Shown: positions 10,690 through 19,101 of the stretch, in pieces
How the letters are laid out: each line of letters starts with the position of its first letter
How positions within the stretch are numbered: the stretch's first letter is position 1
Assembly: GCF_000296385.1 (NCBI RefSeq)
Contig: NZ_JH815185.1
Span: 952,865 to 1,008,423 of the forward strand
Length of the DNA stretch: 55,559 nt
Reading direction: 5' to 3'
Origin: Lachnoanaerobaculum sp. OBRC5-5
GTDB taxonomy: Bacteria > Bacillota > Clostridia > Lachnospirales > Lachnospiraceae
Notes under the pieces: model-generated
Database searches by the model: none
The model's input: only the letters and a program-made list of their open reading frames with translations
Told to the model about the DNA's origin: nothing
Program-made: the position numbers and the translations under genes

Positions 10690-11367
10690 CTAAACCTCAT
10701 ATGACAACAAATTTTCTATTCCCACAATTTTTTCTGTAAAATCTCCTCTTTCCATATTTCTTGGAAGCACAGTTTCACATTTCATTTGAAAATTTTTTTC
10801 TCCCTTTCTTTCAACCTTTATCATACTTACTTCCATACCAATATCCTCAAGCTTATGAACTACTGTTTCTACATCTTCTTTTCTGTCTCCAATTGAAAAC
10901 ATTACCTTTGCTCTTAACGGATCTTTTAGTATTTCGAGTTTTCTATGGAATAAGCACTGCATAAGAAGTATAAGAATTGTACCTTCAAAACCCAGTACAT
11001 ACATTCTTGCACCTATAGCCATACCAATGCCTACTGTCATCCATATTCCGGCAGCTGTTGTCATACCTCGAACAAGACCTTGTTTACTGATAAAAATCAA
11101 TCCTCCTCCAAGTATGCCTATGCCTGATATAATTCCTGCTGCAACTCTGGATATATCTACACTTACACCTTCAATAGATATAACGTCTAAAAAACCGTAT
11201 TTTGATACAATCATCATAAGTGCAGATGCTACGGATACTATGAAATGTGTTCTTACTCCGGCAGACTTCATTCTACTCTGTCGTTCCACACCTAAAGCTG
11301 TACCACAAAGTCCGGCACATATAAGCTGAAATAAAAAAATACTATCATTTATTACATATTTTTCCAT
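10690..11367 (-). CDS. MgtC/SapB family membrane protein
   Basis: 225 residues. The N-terminal membrane part shows the MgtC hallmark LICAGLCGTALGVERQSRMKSAGVRTH, followed by helices with GIISGIGILGGGLIF and MTTAAGIWMTVGIGMAIG. A soluble C-terminal ACT-like domain of about 80 residues follows. Family members are linked to Mg2+ limitation and membrane-potential or phosphate control; the exact activity is debated. It begins 17 bases after the stop of the 353-residue unknown gene, so it is probably the last gene of the ABC operon transcript. Confidence 0.88.
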   Translation of the reverse strand: MEKYVINDSIFLFQLICAGLCGTALGVERQSRMKSAGVRTHFIVSVASALMMIVSKYGFLDVISIEGVSVDISRVAAGIISGIGILGGGLIFISKQGLVRGMTTAAGIWMTVGIGMAIGARMYVLGFEGTILILLMQCLFHRKLEILKDPLRAKVMFSIGDRKEDVETVVHKLEDIGMEVSMIKVERKGEKNFQMKCETVLPRNMERGDFTEKIVGIENLLSYEV

Positions 11368-11384
11368 TTAGCATCTCCTTATAT

Positions 11385-12446
11385 TTATATACTATCGACA
11401 CATTCAACTTTTTTGATGTTTCCCGTATATTGATCATATTCGATAATCTCTTTATAAGAATCTTGAATACAATCGCTGTTATTCCATAATAACTTAATCT
11501 GTCCGTTACCAGTGTCATTTTTTACAGTAATATTACCAATATACCTTTCATCACAATATACTTTTACACCGTCTTCCCTACTATAAGGGGCAATTTTATA
11601 GGTATTTCCACCGGGAGAAGTAAGCTCCATACCTCCATCTTCTACCAGTCTAAAAGCAATTACATCCGCACCGTACATATCAACCATCTTGCACCATTCT
11701 AAAGTCTGATACTTTCTGCATACTCCACTTATTCCGTCAATATAAGTTACATTTGACTCCATCTTTCCTTCTTTATCAATGTATATATGAGGTGCCTGTG
11801 AGCCACAAAAATATGGCCATCTGAATATCAAATGCCAATGCGGTGGATAATCAGGGTGTAACTCATTACAAGTTTCAAATCCAAGAAGCAATATATATCC
11901 TAGATGATTGTCATGCAAATATTTTCCTATACCCATATGCCTTAAGACTTCTCTTGCCGCAAATGTATAGTGAACCGAAGCATCGATTTGAGTTTGCGGA
12001 TATGTATCTTTATCATATTTTCCCGCACACCTTCCAATATCGTTCTCTTCGACTCTAAGAGTAATGCCGTCTTCTCTTAAAATACTATGTGCATATAATG
12101 TTCTTGTCGGACCAAGAAGTCCACTAATTTCAATTTGAAATATATATTTGTTATTACTGTGATCAAATGCTATATATTTGCCTTCACATAATATATACTT
12201 TATTTCATATTCTTCACTGTCTTCTACGTCTATAGAAATCAAGCAAGCATCCTTTAAGATAAAATGCTTTATATAAATTACAATTTCTCCATCTGTTTCA
12301 TAATATAAACCGTTTTCTTTTGTAATCTCACATTCAAAATCTGCACTTATATTAATCTTCGGTATTCCAAATATACCTTTTTTACTTTTAATAAATCTTA
12401 TTGATGTATATCTATATTTACTTGATTTATAAGGAAAATCAGACAT
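11385..12446 (-). CDS. Uncharacterised protein of the ABC/LacI-SBP operon
   Basis: 353 residues, no signal peptide and no membrane helix. I do not recognise the family. It is rich in aromatic residues and beta-strand-like segments, with HPDYPPHWHLIFRWPYFCG and GYILLLGFETCNELHP as the most distinctive stretches. The His/Trp/Pro cluster may form a sugar- or metal-binding site. The start MSDFPYKSSKY lies 20 bases after the regulator gene, so they are co-transcribed. The context suggests a cytoplasmic enzyme or binding protein acting on the imported substrate. Function unknown. Confidence 0.7.
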   Translation of the reverse strand: MSDFPYKSSKYRYTSIRFIKSKKGIFGIPKINISADFECEITKENGLYYETDGEIVIYIKHFILKDACLISIDVEDSEEYEIKYILCEGKYIAFDHSNNKYIFQIEISGLLGPTRTLYAHSILREDGITLRVEENDIGRCAGKYDKDTYPQTQIDASVHYTFAAREVLRHMGIGKYLHDNHLGYILLLGFETCNELHPDYPPHWHLIFRWPYFCGSQAPHIYIDKEGKMESNVTYIDGISGVCRKYQTLEWCKMVDMYGADVIAFRLVEDGGMELTSPGGNTYKIAPYSREDGVKVYCDERYIGNITVKNDTGNGQIKLLWNNSDCIQDSYKEIIEYDQYTGNIKKVECVDSI

Positions 12447-12466
12447 TTAAAGCCTCCCTCTGCATA

Positions 12467-14650
12467 TTAAAGTTTTTTCTTTTTCAAATTTTCATAATCG
12501 GTCATAGCAGTTTCAAGTATTTCATCAATATCTAAATGCTCCATTATACCTTTTTTTATTGCCACACCTAGTAAATTCTGCAACTCTTTTAATCCAATAT
12601 TATCTCCATCTACTATAGGATAGTAGTTGGTCTGAGCATTTTTAAAACATTTTTTTGCATAATCAAGCCATGGATAAGCATCATTTACTTCAGCATCATC
12701 ATATGCCGTTTTTTTTGCAGACATACCGCCAAGTAATACAGTAGCTGTACCTATATCATCTCGACTAATCCATTTCAAAAAGTCTAAAGCAATATCCTTA
12801 TTTTTTGAATATTTAGAAATACCAAGAACACTACCACCAAGCATAGGATTATCTCCGGGTACAATAGACCACCCTATTTTCCCTCTAATCTTTGAGTCGG
12901 GTCCGACAAATCCACTAACATGGTTTATCATATAAATACCCATTGCCGTATCACCTTCCGCAAACTCCTGAGCTGAATCTGTCCACCAATTGTGCTCTAT
13001 TTTTGAGGAACAATTCCAAGAGTCTTTAGTTTCTCTTAATGCATCTCTTGCTGCCTCAGTATTTAAAAGAATATTTCCATTTTCATCAAATAATCTTTTT
13101 GAATGACTAAAATATCGCATCAAAAATTCAACACCGACAGTTCCGTGTTCTCCTGATGTAAAGCTGCAACCATACTTAATCGGAGATTCATTGTTAAATT
13201 CATTTGTAAAAAAATACGCAATACGATTATACTCTTCAAAGGTCTTTGGAACCTCTAATGATTTCTTGTACATCTCATAATATAATCTTTTTAATCTTGT
13301 ATCTTCAAACAAATCCTTTCTATAAAACAGTAATTGAATACTTGGTGTTCCCGGTAATGCATAAATATCACCATCAAGATAAGAATAATTTTTTAATGCA
13401 TTAGGCAAAAAACCGTCTAAGCTATTACCGATATTGGATTCTATATTTGTAAGTGGCTCAAATACCGATTTAGCTAAAACCGGAAACCAATCCTTATCCA
13501 TACGAACTATATCATATGACAGTTCCGCCCCCCGGTTTTTTACCAGTTTATACATACTTTCATAGTCTGATTCTGTTATTCTTATCTTTATTCCGGTATT
13601 AAATTCATATAAATTTACCACTGTCTTAAGTGCTCGTGTAGTAGGGCTTGCAATAGATAAAATATTCAATACATTTTCTTCATTTTTTGAATTTATTTTT
13701 GGCCAATCTGAAAATCCTTTTGATTCTATAATCAGTTCATTTCTATTTTCCCAGTTACGGTTTATTAGATATGAAGCGGCATCTATACCCATTTTTCTAT
13801 AGTCTATTTCATACCTAATAATATCTCTTTCAGGAATAGTATATACAGGAGAAAGTGAAAAAATATCTACCGGCTTATTTCTATAGAAGTTTTGATATAC
13901 ACTTTTTACCGTTTGAGCCAATGATATACTGTCAGTAATGACTGCATCAGGTTGCATATGAGTAAAAACTCTCACTACATTCTGATATTTGCACTGCTCA
14001 GTAGTAACTCTCTCATATACTTCTGATATTTTATCTGATTTTCCAATACTTTCTAAAAATGAATTACGAAAGTCCATTTTCCCTGAATATGTAAGAGGTC
14101 CTGTTAAAAGAGCAACTTTTTCATAATTACCTTGCAATATTTTTTTTGCAATTTCTTTTCCGGCCTCTATATCATCATACCCGATAAACTTACAACTGTA
14201 TGGCTGTTTATTAGATATAAAAATAACATCTTTATTTGAAAATCCTGCTTCATAGTAAGCCTCACTTCCATCTGATATGGATGTAAAAACAGCTACTCCC
14301 TCCGTCATTCTGGATTTAATTTTCTGAATCTGCTTCCTCTCATAATCATCATCGTCATTTGTAATGTATAAATCTACTGTATATTCTTTTCTTTCCGCAT
14401 AATCTTTAAAACTGGAAAAAAAATCTATGTATGTTTTATCATATAAATTTGGAACTACAACTGCTAAAATCTTTGCAGTACCCTTTCTGAGGTTTTGAGC
14501 CTTTTCATTTATAACATAGCCCATATCCTCAACTGCTTTCATTACTCTACGTATTTTATCACTGCTTACATTATCTTTCCCGTTTAAAACATTTGAAACG
14601 GTTGCCTGCGATACTTTTGCCACCTTGGCTATATCTTTTATAGTTGCCAT
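12467..14650 (-). CDS. LacI-family regulator fused to a solute-binding-protein domain
   Basis: 727 residues, about twice the length of a normal LacI repressor. Residues 1-55 are a LacI helix-turn-helix (MATIKDIAKVAKVSQATVSN, NGKDNVSSDKIRRVMKA). Residues about 58-320 are a PBP1-like sensor domain (ILAVVVPNLYDKTYIDFFSS, IGYDDIEAGKEIA, VALLTGPLTYSG). Residues about 330-720 resemble an extracellular sugar-binding protein of the ABC type (GDIYALPGTPSIQLLFYRKD, EFAEGDTAMGIYMINH, DIALDFLKWIS). There is no signal peptide, so both sensor folds sit in the cytoplasm on a DNA-binding protein. The operon starts with a true secreted binding protein, so the fused domain may sense the same ligand once it is inside. 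It is the likely repressor of the palindrome at 20477-20494. Confidence 0.85.
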   Translation of the reverse strand: MATIKDIAKVAKVSQATVSNVLNGKDNVSSDKIRRVMKAVEDMGYVINEKAQNLRKGTAKILAVVVPNLYDKTYIDFFSSFKDYAERKEYTVDLYITNDDDDYERKQIQKIKSRMTEGVAVFTSISDGSEAYYEAGFSNKDVIFISNKQPYSCKFIGYDDIEAGKEIAKKILQGNYEKVALLTGPLTYSGKMDFRNSFLESIGKSDKISEVYERVTTEQCKYQNVVRVFTHMQPDAVITDSISLAQTVKSVYQNFYRNKPVDIFSLSPVYTIPERDIIRYEIDYRKMGIDAASYLINRNWENRNELIIESKGFSDWPKINSKNEENVLNILSIASPTTRALKTVVNLYEFNTGIKIRITESDYESMYKLVKNRGAELSYDIVRMDKDWFPVLAKSVFEPLTNIESNIGNSLDGFLPNALKNYSYLDGDIYALPGTPSIQLLFYRKDLFEDTRLKRLYYEMYKKSLEVPKTFEEYNRIAYFFTNEFNNESPIKYGCSFTSGEHGTVGVEFLMRYFSHSKRLFDENGNILLNTEAARDALRETKDSWNCSSKIEHNWWTDSAQEFAEGDTAMGIYMINHVSGFVGPDSKIRGKIGWSIVPGDNPMLGGSVLGISKYSKNKDIALDFLKWISRDDIGTATVLLGGMSAKKTAYDDAEVNDAYPWLDYAKKCFKNAQTNYYPIVDGDNIGLKELQNLLGVAIKKGIMEHLDIDEILETAMTDYENLKKKKL

Positions 14651-14679
14651 TTTCTATACTCCAATCTGATTTGTAAGTA

Positions 14680-15510
14680 TTAATGGTTTATTCCTCTATC
14701 CTTTAAATACTTACAGCATTGATATGTCCAATCAGTTTGAATTATATCAAAGCCATGGTCAACTAACCACCCCCATCCTTTATCCGGATCATCAATCATT
14801 GAGACATCATCCGTATGCCCGGCTGAAAGAGGTATTTTATAATTGTATAATACTGCATTCCCCCATAAAGTCTTGCCCCTCTTCTTCATACTCTCTATAT
14901 ATTCAGGTTGTATCACAGGGGACTCTTCTGTTTTAAACACAAGTTCAGCACCGATATAATTTATATTCATTTTTTCAATTATCTCAGAAGCATTATCTTC
15001 TTCCATATATATCGGCATAAACATATAATCAGGTGCCACATCTTCAATTATCTTTAAAACACTTGGAATCGGGGCATGTTTAAGTAAAACCTGATCTTTC
15101 ATGTTATGTCTTTCAACTACTTTTATGACATCGGGGATACAGTCCCCAATGCGATCAAGATTTAAAATACAACGTCCCTTAAAATGCTCTAATATATCGT
15201 CAAAAGAATTTATTCCCCATTGTGTAGGATAAAAATCAACATTGATAAGGCGAAGTTTTTTTATTTCTTCACTGTCCAGTTTTGTAAGATCAATGTTTTT
15301 ATTAAGTTGATACGGTTCTTTACCTGTATGAAAAATAAATATTTTACCATCAGTACTTTTAAAAAGATCCATCTCTAAAATTGATGCACCGCCTTTTAGA
15401 GCGATATCAAATGCAGGTATTGTATTACAAGGAATATTGGAACCTGCCGCTCCACGATGAGCCACAATCTGTACATTATCATTATTGTATAAATGAAGTG
15501 TATTTTTCAT
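14680..15510 (-). CDS. Glycerophosphodiester phosphodiesterase family protein
   Basis: 276 residues, cytoplasmic. It carries the GDPD barrel motifs VAHRGAAGSN, NTIPAFDIAL and EMDLFKSTDGKIFIFHTG. The first catalytic His (HRG), the metal ligands E-x-D and the second His are present. The usual HD after the second strand is HT, and the usual later IEIK is replaced by LNLDRIGD, so the substrate or metal site may differ from true GlpQ. Lies in the ABC operon between the MBL hydrolase and the regulator. With two other phosphoesterase-type genes nearby, it suggests that the imported compound is a phosphodiester or phosphorylated sugar. Confidence 0.82.
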   Translation of the reverse strand: MKNTLHLYNNDNVQIVAHRGAAGSNIPCNTIPAFDIALKGGASILEMDLFKSTDGKIFIFHTGKEPYQLNKNIDLTKLDSEEIKKLRLINVDFYPTQWGINSFDDILEHFKGRCILNLDRIGDCIPDVIKVVERHNMKDQVLLKHAPIPSVLKIIEDVAPDYMFMPIYMEEDNASEIIEKMNINYIGAELVFKTEESPVIQPEYIESMKKRGKTLWGNAVLYNYKIPLSAGHTDDVSMIDDPDKGWGWLVDHGFDIIQTDWTYQCCKYLKDRGINH

Positions 15511-15535
15511 TCTAACTTACCTCCGGCATTCCAAT

Positions 15536-16225
15536 TTATACTATCTTCGGAACACGAAATCCTGCTTTAACAATATCATCTTCAATATCATCTCCTAAAT
15601 GCATGCAATAAACACGTTGTCTTTCTTCATACGGAATAATCTCACATAATTTCTTAAGAGAAAAATGTGATGTACTGTCTGTATCTAGGAATGTACATTC
15701 TTGATACATAGTCTTTATTTCTCCTGATAGAAAGGCATTTAAAATATCAGACGGAACATTGCTTGTATCACCACTGTAGTATATCTTTTCTCCATTACAT
15801 TCAAAAATAAATCCGCAACATAACATATCTGTAGCATGGATTTCTCTCTTCACATAAATAGATAATCCGATCGCTTCGCATTCTTTGAAGTCTGTTGTGA
15901 AATTATATTTATCAGTGTGAACTCCACTTTGAGCCAATATATTCACAATGGTATTTTCCTCAGCTGCCAATAATACTTTTTTATCAAGTACATTTTTACA
16001 AAAAGAAAGAAAAGATCCCAGACTACCGATATGATCAGCATGAAGGTGTGTAAGCAGTACAACTATATTATCATAATCATATATTTCATTACGTGAAAAC
16101 ATAGCTCTAAAAGTACTCTCTCCACAGTCTATTAAGTATAGACAGTTATCATGCTCAAAAAATGCACAATTACTTCCCAGTACAGGATAATATGCCGCTC
16201 CTATTCCGGTGAATTTTAATTCCAT
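15536..16225 (-). CDS. MBL-fold metal-dependent hydrolase
   Basis: 229 residues, cytoplasmic. The metallo-beta-lactamase fold is shown by THLHADHIGSL (HxHxDH, near residue 60), YSGDTS (bridging Asp) and the late His in YCMHLGDD. The layout LKFTGIGAAYYPVLGSNCAFF resembles RNase Z-like or cyclic phosphodiesterase-like MBL proteins more than beta-lactamases. Probably cleaves a phosphodiester or a related small molecule taken up by the adjacent ABC system. Substrate not determinable. Confidence 0.8.
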   Translation of the reverse strand: MELKFTGIGAAYYPVLGSNCAFFEHDNCLYLIDCGESTFRAMFSRNEIYDYDNIVVLLTHLHADHIGSLGSFLSFCKNVLDKKVLLAAEENTIVNILAQSGVHTDKYNFTTDFKECEAIGLSIYVKREIHATDMLCCGFIFECNGEKIYYSGDTSNVPSDILNAFLSGEIKTMYQECTFLDTDSTSHFSLKKLCEIIPYEERQRVYCMHLGDDIEDDIVKAGFRVPKIV

Positions 16226-16265
16226 TTTATCTCCTTATTTTCCTATACTAAAATTTTTATATAAA

Positions 16266-17237
16266 TCACCATAAGATTTCTCTATCTTGTACAGATGCAC
16301 TCAAATCCTCATCACACCCCATATCCAACGGACTTGGCTTTATAAACTCTCCCGATTTTCCTTTAATATAAGCCCCTTTGCTATTTAATTCTACTATTGC
16401 ATACAACGAACTCTTATATGGAAATGTATATTGAAGATTTGGAAAAGCCTCTTCTATTTCATCTGAAAATCTATGTTTTGCAAACTTTGTCCCGATCCAA
16501 TGATTTGACATACTGTTTAGAGTATAGTAATACACTCCTTTATCACATTCCAATCTATCTACATGTGTATGTCCGTTTATACAAAGTCTAACCTTTTTAC
16601 CGCTTCTATTGGCCTTTATGAATAAATTTGAAAGTTCGTCAGCATTTTTTATACCTCTTGGTCCTTCATTTAGAGGTTGATGTGAAAATATTATTATAGG
16701 CATATCAGATTCCAACAGTTCTTTTTCAATCCATTCCATTTGTTTCGAATCAATATATGGTAAATCTTCAGAATCAAAATAATCCCCATAATAATAATCT
16801 TTAATTTCTCCGGTCTTCGTTTTAAAATTATTACCGTCAAGCACTAAGAATTTCCAACCTTTACATATGAAAGAGTAATATCTCTTATCCATTCCATAGA
16901 GCTTCATCGCCTGTTCCTTTGAGCAAAAATCGAACTCATGATTTCCAAGTACATGATAATGTGGTTTCAAAAATTTATTAAATTTCTCCAACAGTTCAAT
17001 TTTCGGTACATCAGCCGGTACTCTCATCGCATTTTTAAGATTTATAGGCATATTCTTTTCTGAACATAGGCATTTACTTGTATCCTCCGGGTAACAAAAA
17101 TCTCCCAGTTGAATGATAAAGTCAACATCTTCTTTCTTCATTTGTTCTATGAATGTATCCAGTCGTATTCTTCCATCATGCATAATATCAAGATGTAAAT
17201 CAGTAAAAATCCCAAATTTCACATTACTATAATGCAT
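16266..17237 (-). CDS. Calcineurin-like metallophosphoesterase
   Basis: 323 residues, no signal peptide. All five metallophosphoesterase motifs can be read: FTDLHLD, QLGDFC, GNHEFD, FSHQPLN and NGHTHVD. Such enzymes cleave phosphomonoesters or diesters with a two-metal centre. It follows the second permease by 24 bases, and the MBL hydrolase follows it. Likely removes phosphate from the imported substrate; the specific substrate is unknown. Confidence 0.87.
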   Translation of the reverse strand: MHYSNVKFGIFTDLHLDIMHDGRIRLDTFIEQMKKEDVDFIIQLGDFCYPEDTSKCLCSEKNMPINLKNAMRVPADVPKIELLEKFNKFLKPHYHVLGNHEFDFCSKEQAMKLYGMDKRYYSFICKGWKFLVLDGNNFKTKTGEIKDYYYGDYFDSEDLPYIDSKQMEWIEKELLESDMPIIIFSHQPLNEGPRGIKNADELSNLFIKANRSGKKVRLCINGHTHVDRLECDKGVYYYTLNSMSNHWIGTKFAKHRFSDEIEEAFPNLQYTFPYKSSLYAIVELNSKGAYIKGKSGEFIKPSPLDMGCDEDLSASVQDREILW

Positions 17238-17261
17238 TTTGTCACCTCAATTATTATTAAA

Positions 17262-18122
17262 TTAACCCTTAACACCACCTGATGTCACCCCTGCCACAAT
17301 TTTATCGGAAAGGAATAGGTATATAATTACAGTTGGCATAAATACAATTACTACAGATGCAAACATTCCGGCCCAATCACCTGATTGCATCATTGATTGC
17401 ACAGTCTGATAAAGACCTACACCTACAGGGCGAAGTTCAGATTTATTGGCAAAAATCAACGCCATAAAATATTCATTCCATCTGCTTATAAAGTTAAAAA
17501 TTGTTACTGTCATAATAGCAGGTTGTGCCAATGGAAACATAATTCTCCAAAAGCATTGTATCGGACCACATCCGTCTATTGCCGCAGCCTCTTCATACAC
17601 ATCAGATATTCCTTGAAAAAATGCCATTAGAAAAAATGTTGTGTATGGTACTGAAGTTGCCGTATATATAAAGATCAAAGTCAAGTGTGTTCCACTCAAT
17701 TTTAATGTACTGACAATTGAAAACAGCGGCATAACAATCATAATACCGGGAATTCCAAGAGCTGTAATAATACTCTTTTTAATCAAACCGTTAAATTTAA
17801 ACTTAAATCTGGTAAGGCAATATGCTGCAGGTGCACTCACTATAATAGTAAGAACACATGACGGTACTGTATAAATCACTGAATTTAAAAGATTCATCAA
17901 TGCCTTATTTCTAAAGAAAGCTTTAGTATAATTTTCAAAATGTAATCCTGTAGATAATACATTACCCGTAAATACCTCTTTTGTTGATGACAGTGAAGCT
18001 GCAATAATCCAGCCAATCATAAATATTGTAAAAAAGGCCCAAATAATTCCAATAATGTAACTAGGTAATAAAGTAATTTCTTTTCTCCATCTGAAATCGG
18101 ACTTTCTTTTATTATTCTTCAT
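17262..18122 (-). CDS. Carbohydrate ABC transporter permease (MalG/UgpE type)
   Basis: 286 residues with about six membrane helices. The EAA loop that docks the ATPase is visible as EEAAAIDGCGPIQCFWRIMFPLA. The C-terminal VAGVTSGGVKG is typical of CUT1 MalG-like subunits. The ATG at 18122 has AGGAGGTGAAGTG before it and is preferred to the GTG at 18125. Pairs with the permease directly upstream. No ATPase gene is present in the operon, so a shared MsiK/UgpC-type ATPase elsewhere must drive it. Confidence 0.92.
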   Translation of the reverse strand: MKNNKRKSDFRWRKEITLLPSYIIGIIWAFFTIFMIGWIIAASLSSTKEVFTGNVLSTGLHFENYTKAFFRNKALMNLLNSVIYTVPSCVLTIIVSAPAAYCLTRFKFKFNGLIKKSIITALGIPGIMIVMPLFSIVSTLKLSGTHLTLIFIYTATSVPYTTFFLMAFFQGISDVYEEAAAIDGCGPIQCFWRIMFPLAQPAIMTVTIFNFISRWNEYFMALIFANKSELRPVGVGLYQTVQSMMQSGDWAGMFASVVIVFMPTVIIYLFLSDKIVAGVTSGGVKG

Positions 18123-18133
18123 CACTTCACCTC

Positions 18134-19027
18134 CTACATCTCATAGTTATCATCTTTAATTGCATGATTTAGAATCATTGACACAATAACTACAATAACT
18201 GTCATAAGCACTGCCGCAGCGGCAGCCATTCCTGCATTTACCGACTCTGAGGCTACTTCCGTTCCAAATAAAGTCTGATATGTAAATAGCATAGGTGTAT
18301 ATGTATTTACACCTGAGAAAACTTGTGATAAGGCAAAGAATCCCATAGTTCTTGTTGTCCATAACACTATTGCAGTCCTCAAAACACCTTTTGTCAAAGG
18401 GAAAATAATATGTCTAAAGCGTTGAAATCCTGTAATTCCCTCTAATGATGCCGCTTCAAAGTAATCTTGCGGTATCTTTTCAATTCCTGCTATGAACATC
18501 ATCATAAAGTATCCTACATTACCGAATACATTTGCAATACACATTGAGAAAAACATATGATCGGAATTTAGCCATTGATAATCTGCTAAATATTTTAAGC
18601 CAAGTTTTGCAAACATAGTTGTAAGTAATCCAAATCTGCTATTGTATACGTAAAGTAACCACATATAACCTACTGCAATAGCTGCAATTACATTTGGAAG
18701 GTAAACTATAGTTCTAAAAAACTTTTTGAATCGAATATCCTTTGTGAAAGCCAGTGCAAACAACATAGATAAAACCATTGTAGCAATACCGTTGTAAATC
18801 CATATTTTTAGAATATTTACCATGGATCTAACAAATAAAGGTGTTTTAAATAACTTAAAAAAATTTCCAAAACCGACAAATTTCCAGTCCATTAGCGGAG
18901 TAGTTACAGTCTTTACCTTAAACAAACTCATGGCAATAGTTCTTAATGTCGGATATAAAAATATAACTACCATAAGTACTACAGCCGGTAACATAAACGT
19001 AATAATTGATCTTTTCGTCTGTTTCAT
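18134..19027 (-). CDS. Carbohydrate ABC transporter permease (MalF/UgpA type)
   Basis: 297 residues with six predicted membrane helices. The EAA loop reads EAASLEGITGFQRFRHIIFPL. Typical of CUT1-family inner-membrane subunits that form a heterodimer with the adjacent MalG-like protein. A strong AAGGAGG site precedes the start, just after an intercistronic hairpin that follows the binding-protein gene. Confidence 0.92.
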   Translation of the reverse strand: MKQTKRSIITFMLPAVVLMVVIFLYPTLRTIAMSLFKVKTVTTPLMDWKFVGFGNFFKLFKTPLFVRSMVNILKIWIYNGIATMVLSMLFALAFTKDIRFKKFFRTIVYLPNVIAAIAVGYMWLLYVYNSRFGLLTTMFAKLGLKYLADYQWLNSDHMFFSMCIANVFGNVGYFMMMFIAGIEKIPQDYFEAASLEGITGFQRFRHIIFPLTKGVLRTAIVLWTTRTMGFFALSQVFSGVNTYTPMLFTYQTLFGTEVASESVNAGMAAAAAVLMTVIVVIVSMILNHAIKDDNYEM

Positions 19028-19042
19028 AAAATCCTCCTTATG

Positions 19043-19075
19043 AAAAAATGTAAAGGCAAGATGCCTTTACATTTT
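19043..19075 (-). terminator. Intercistronic hairpin after the binding-protein gene
   Basis: Perfect 14-base arms (19045-19058 and 19062-19075) around a 3-base loop, between the stop of the binding-protein gene and the ribosome site of the first permease. A short T run follows on the minus strand. Probably an attenuator or RNA-stability element that lets more binding protein than permease be made. Confidence 0.75.
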
Positions 19076-19101
19076 AGCAATGATTTTATCACTGATATAT
19101 A

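Noticed and set aside
14651-14679. Second operator near the regulator gene
   Set aside because: No ACGTTT/AAACGT palindrome seen there; only the site at 20477-20494 fits.
18156-18362. 68-residue minus frame within the permease gene
   Set aside because: Out-of-phase frame inside the MalF-like permease, no independent signals.
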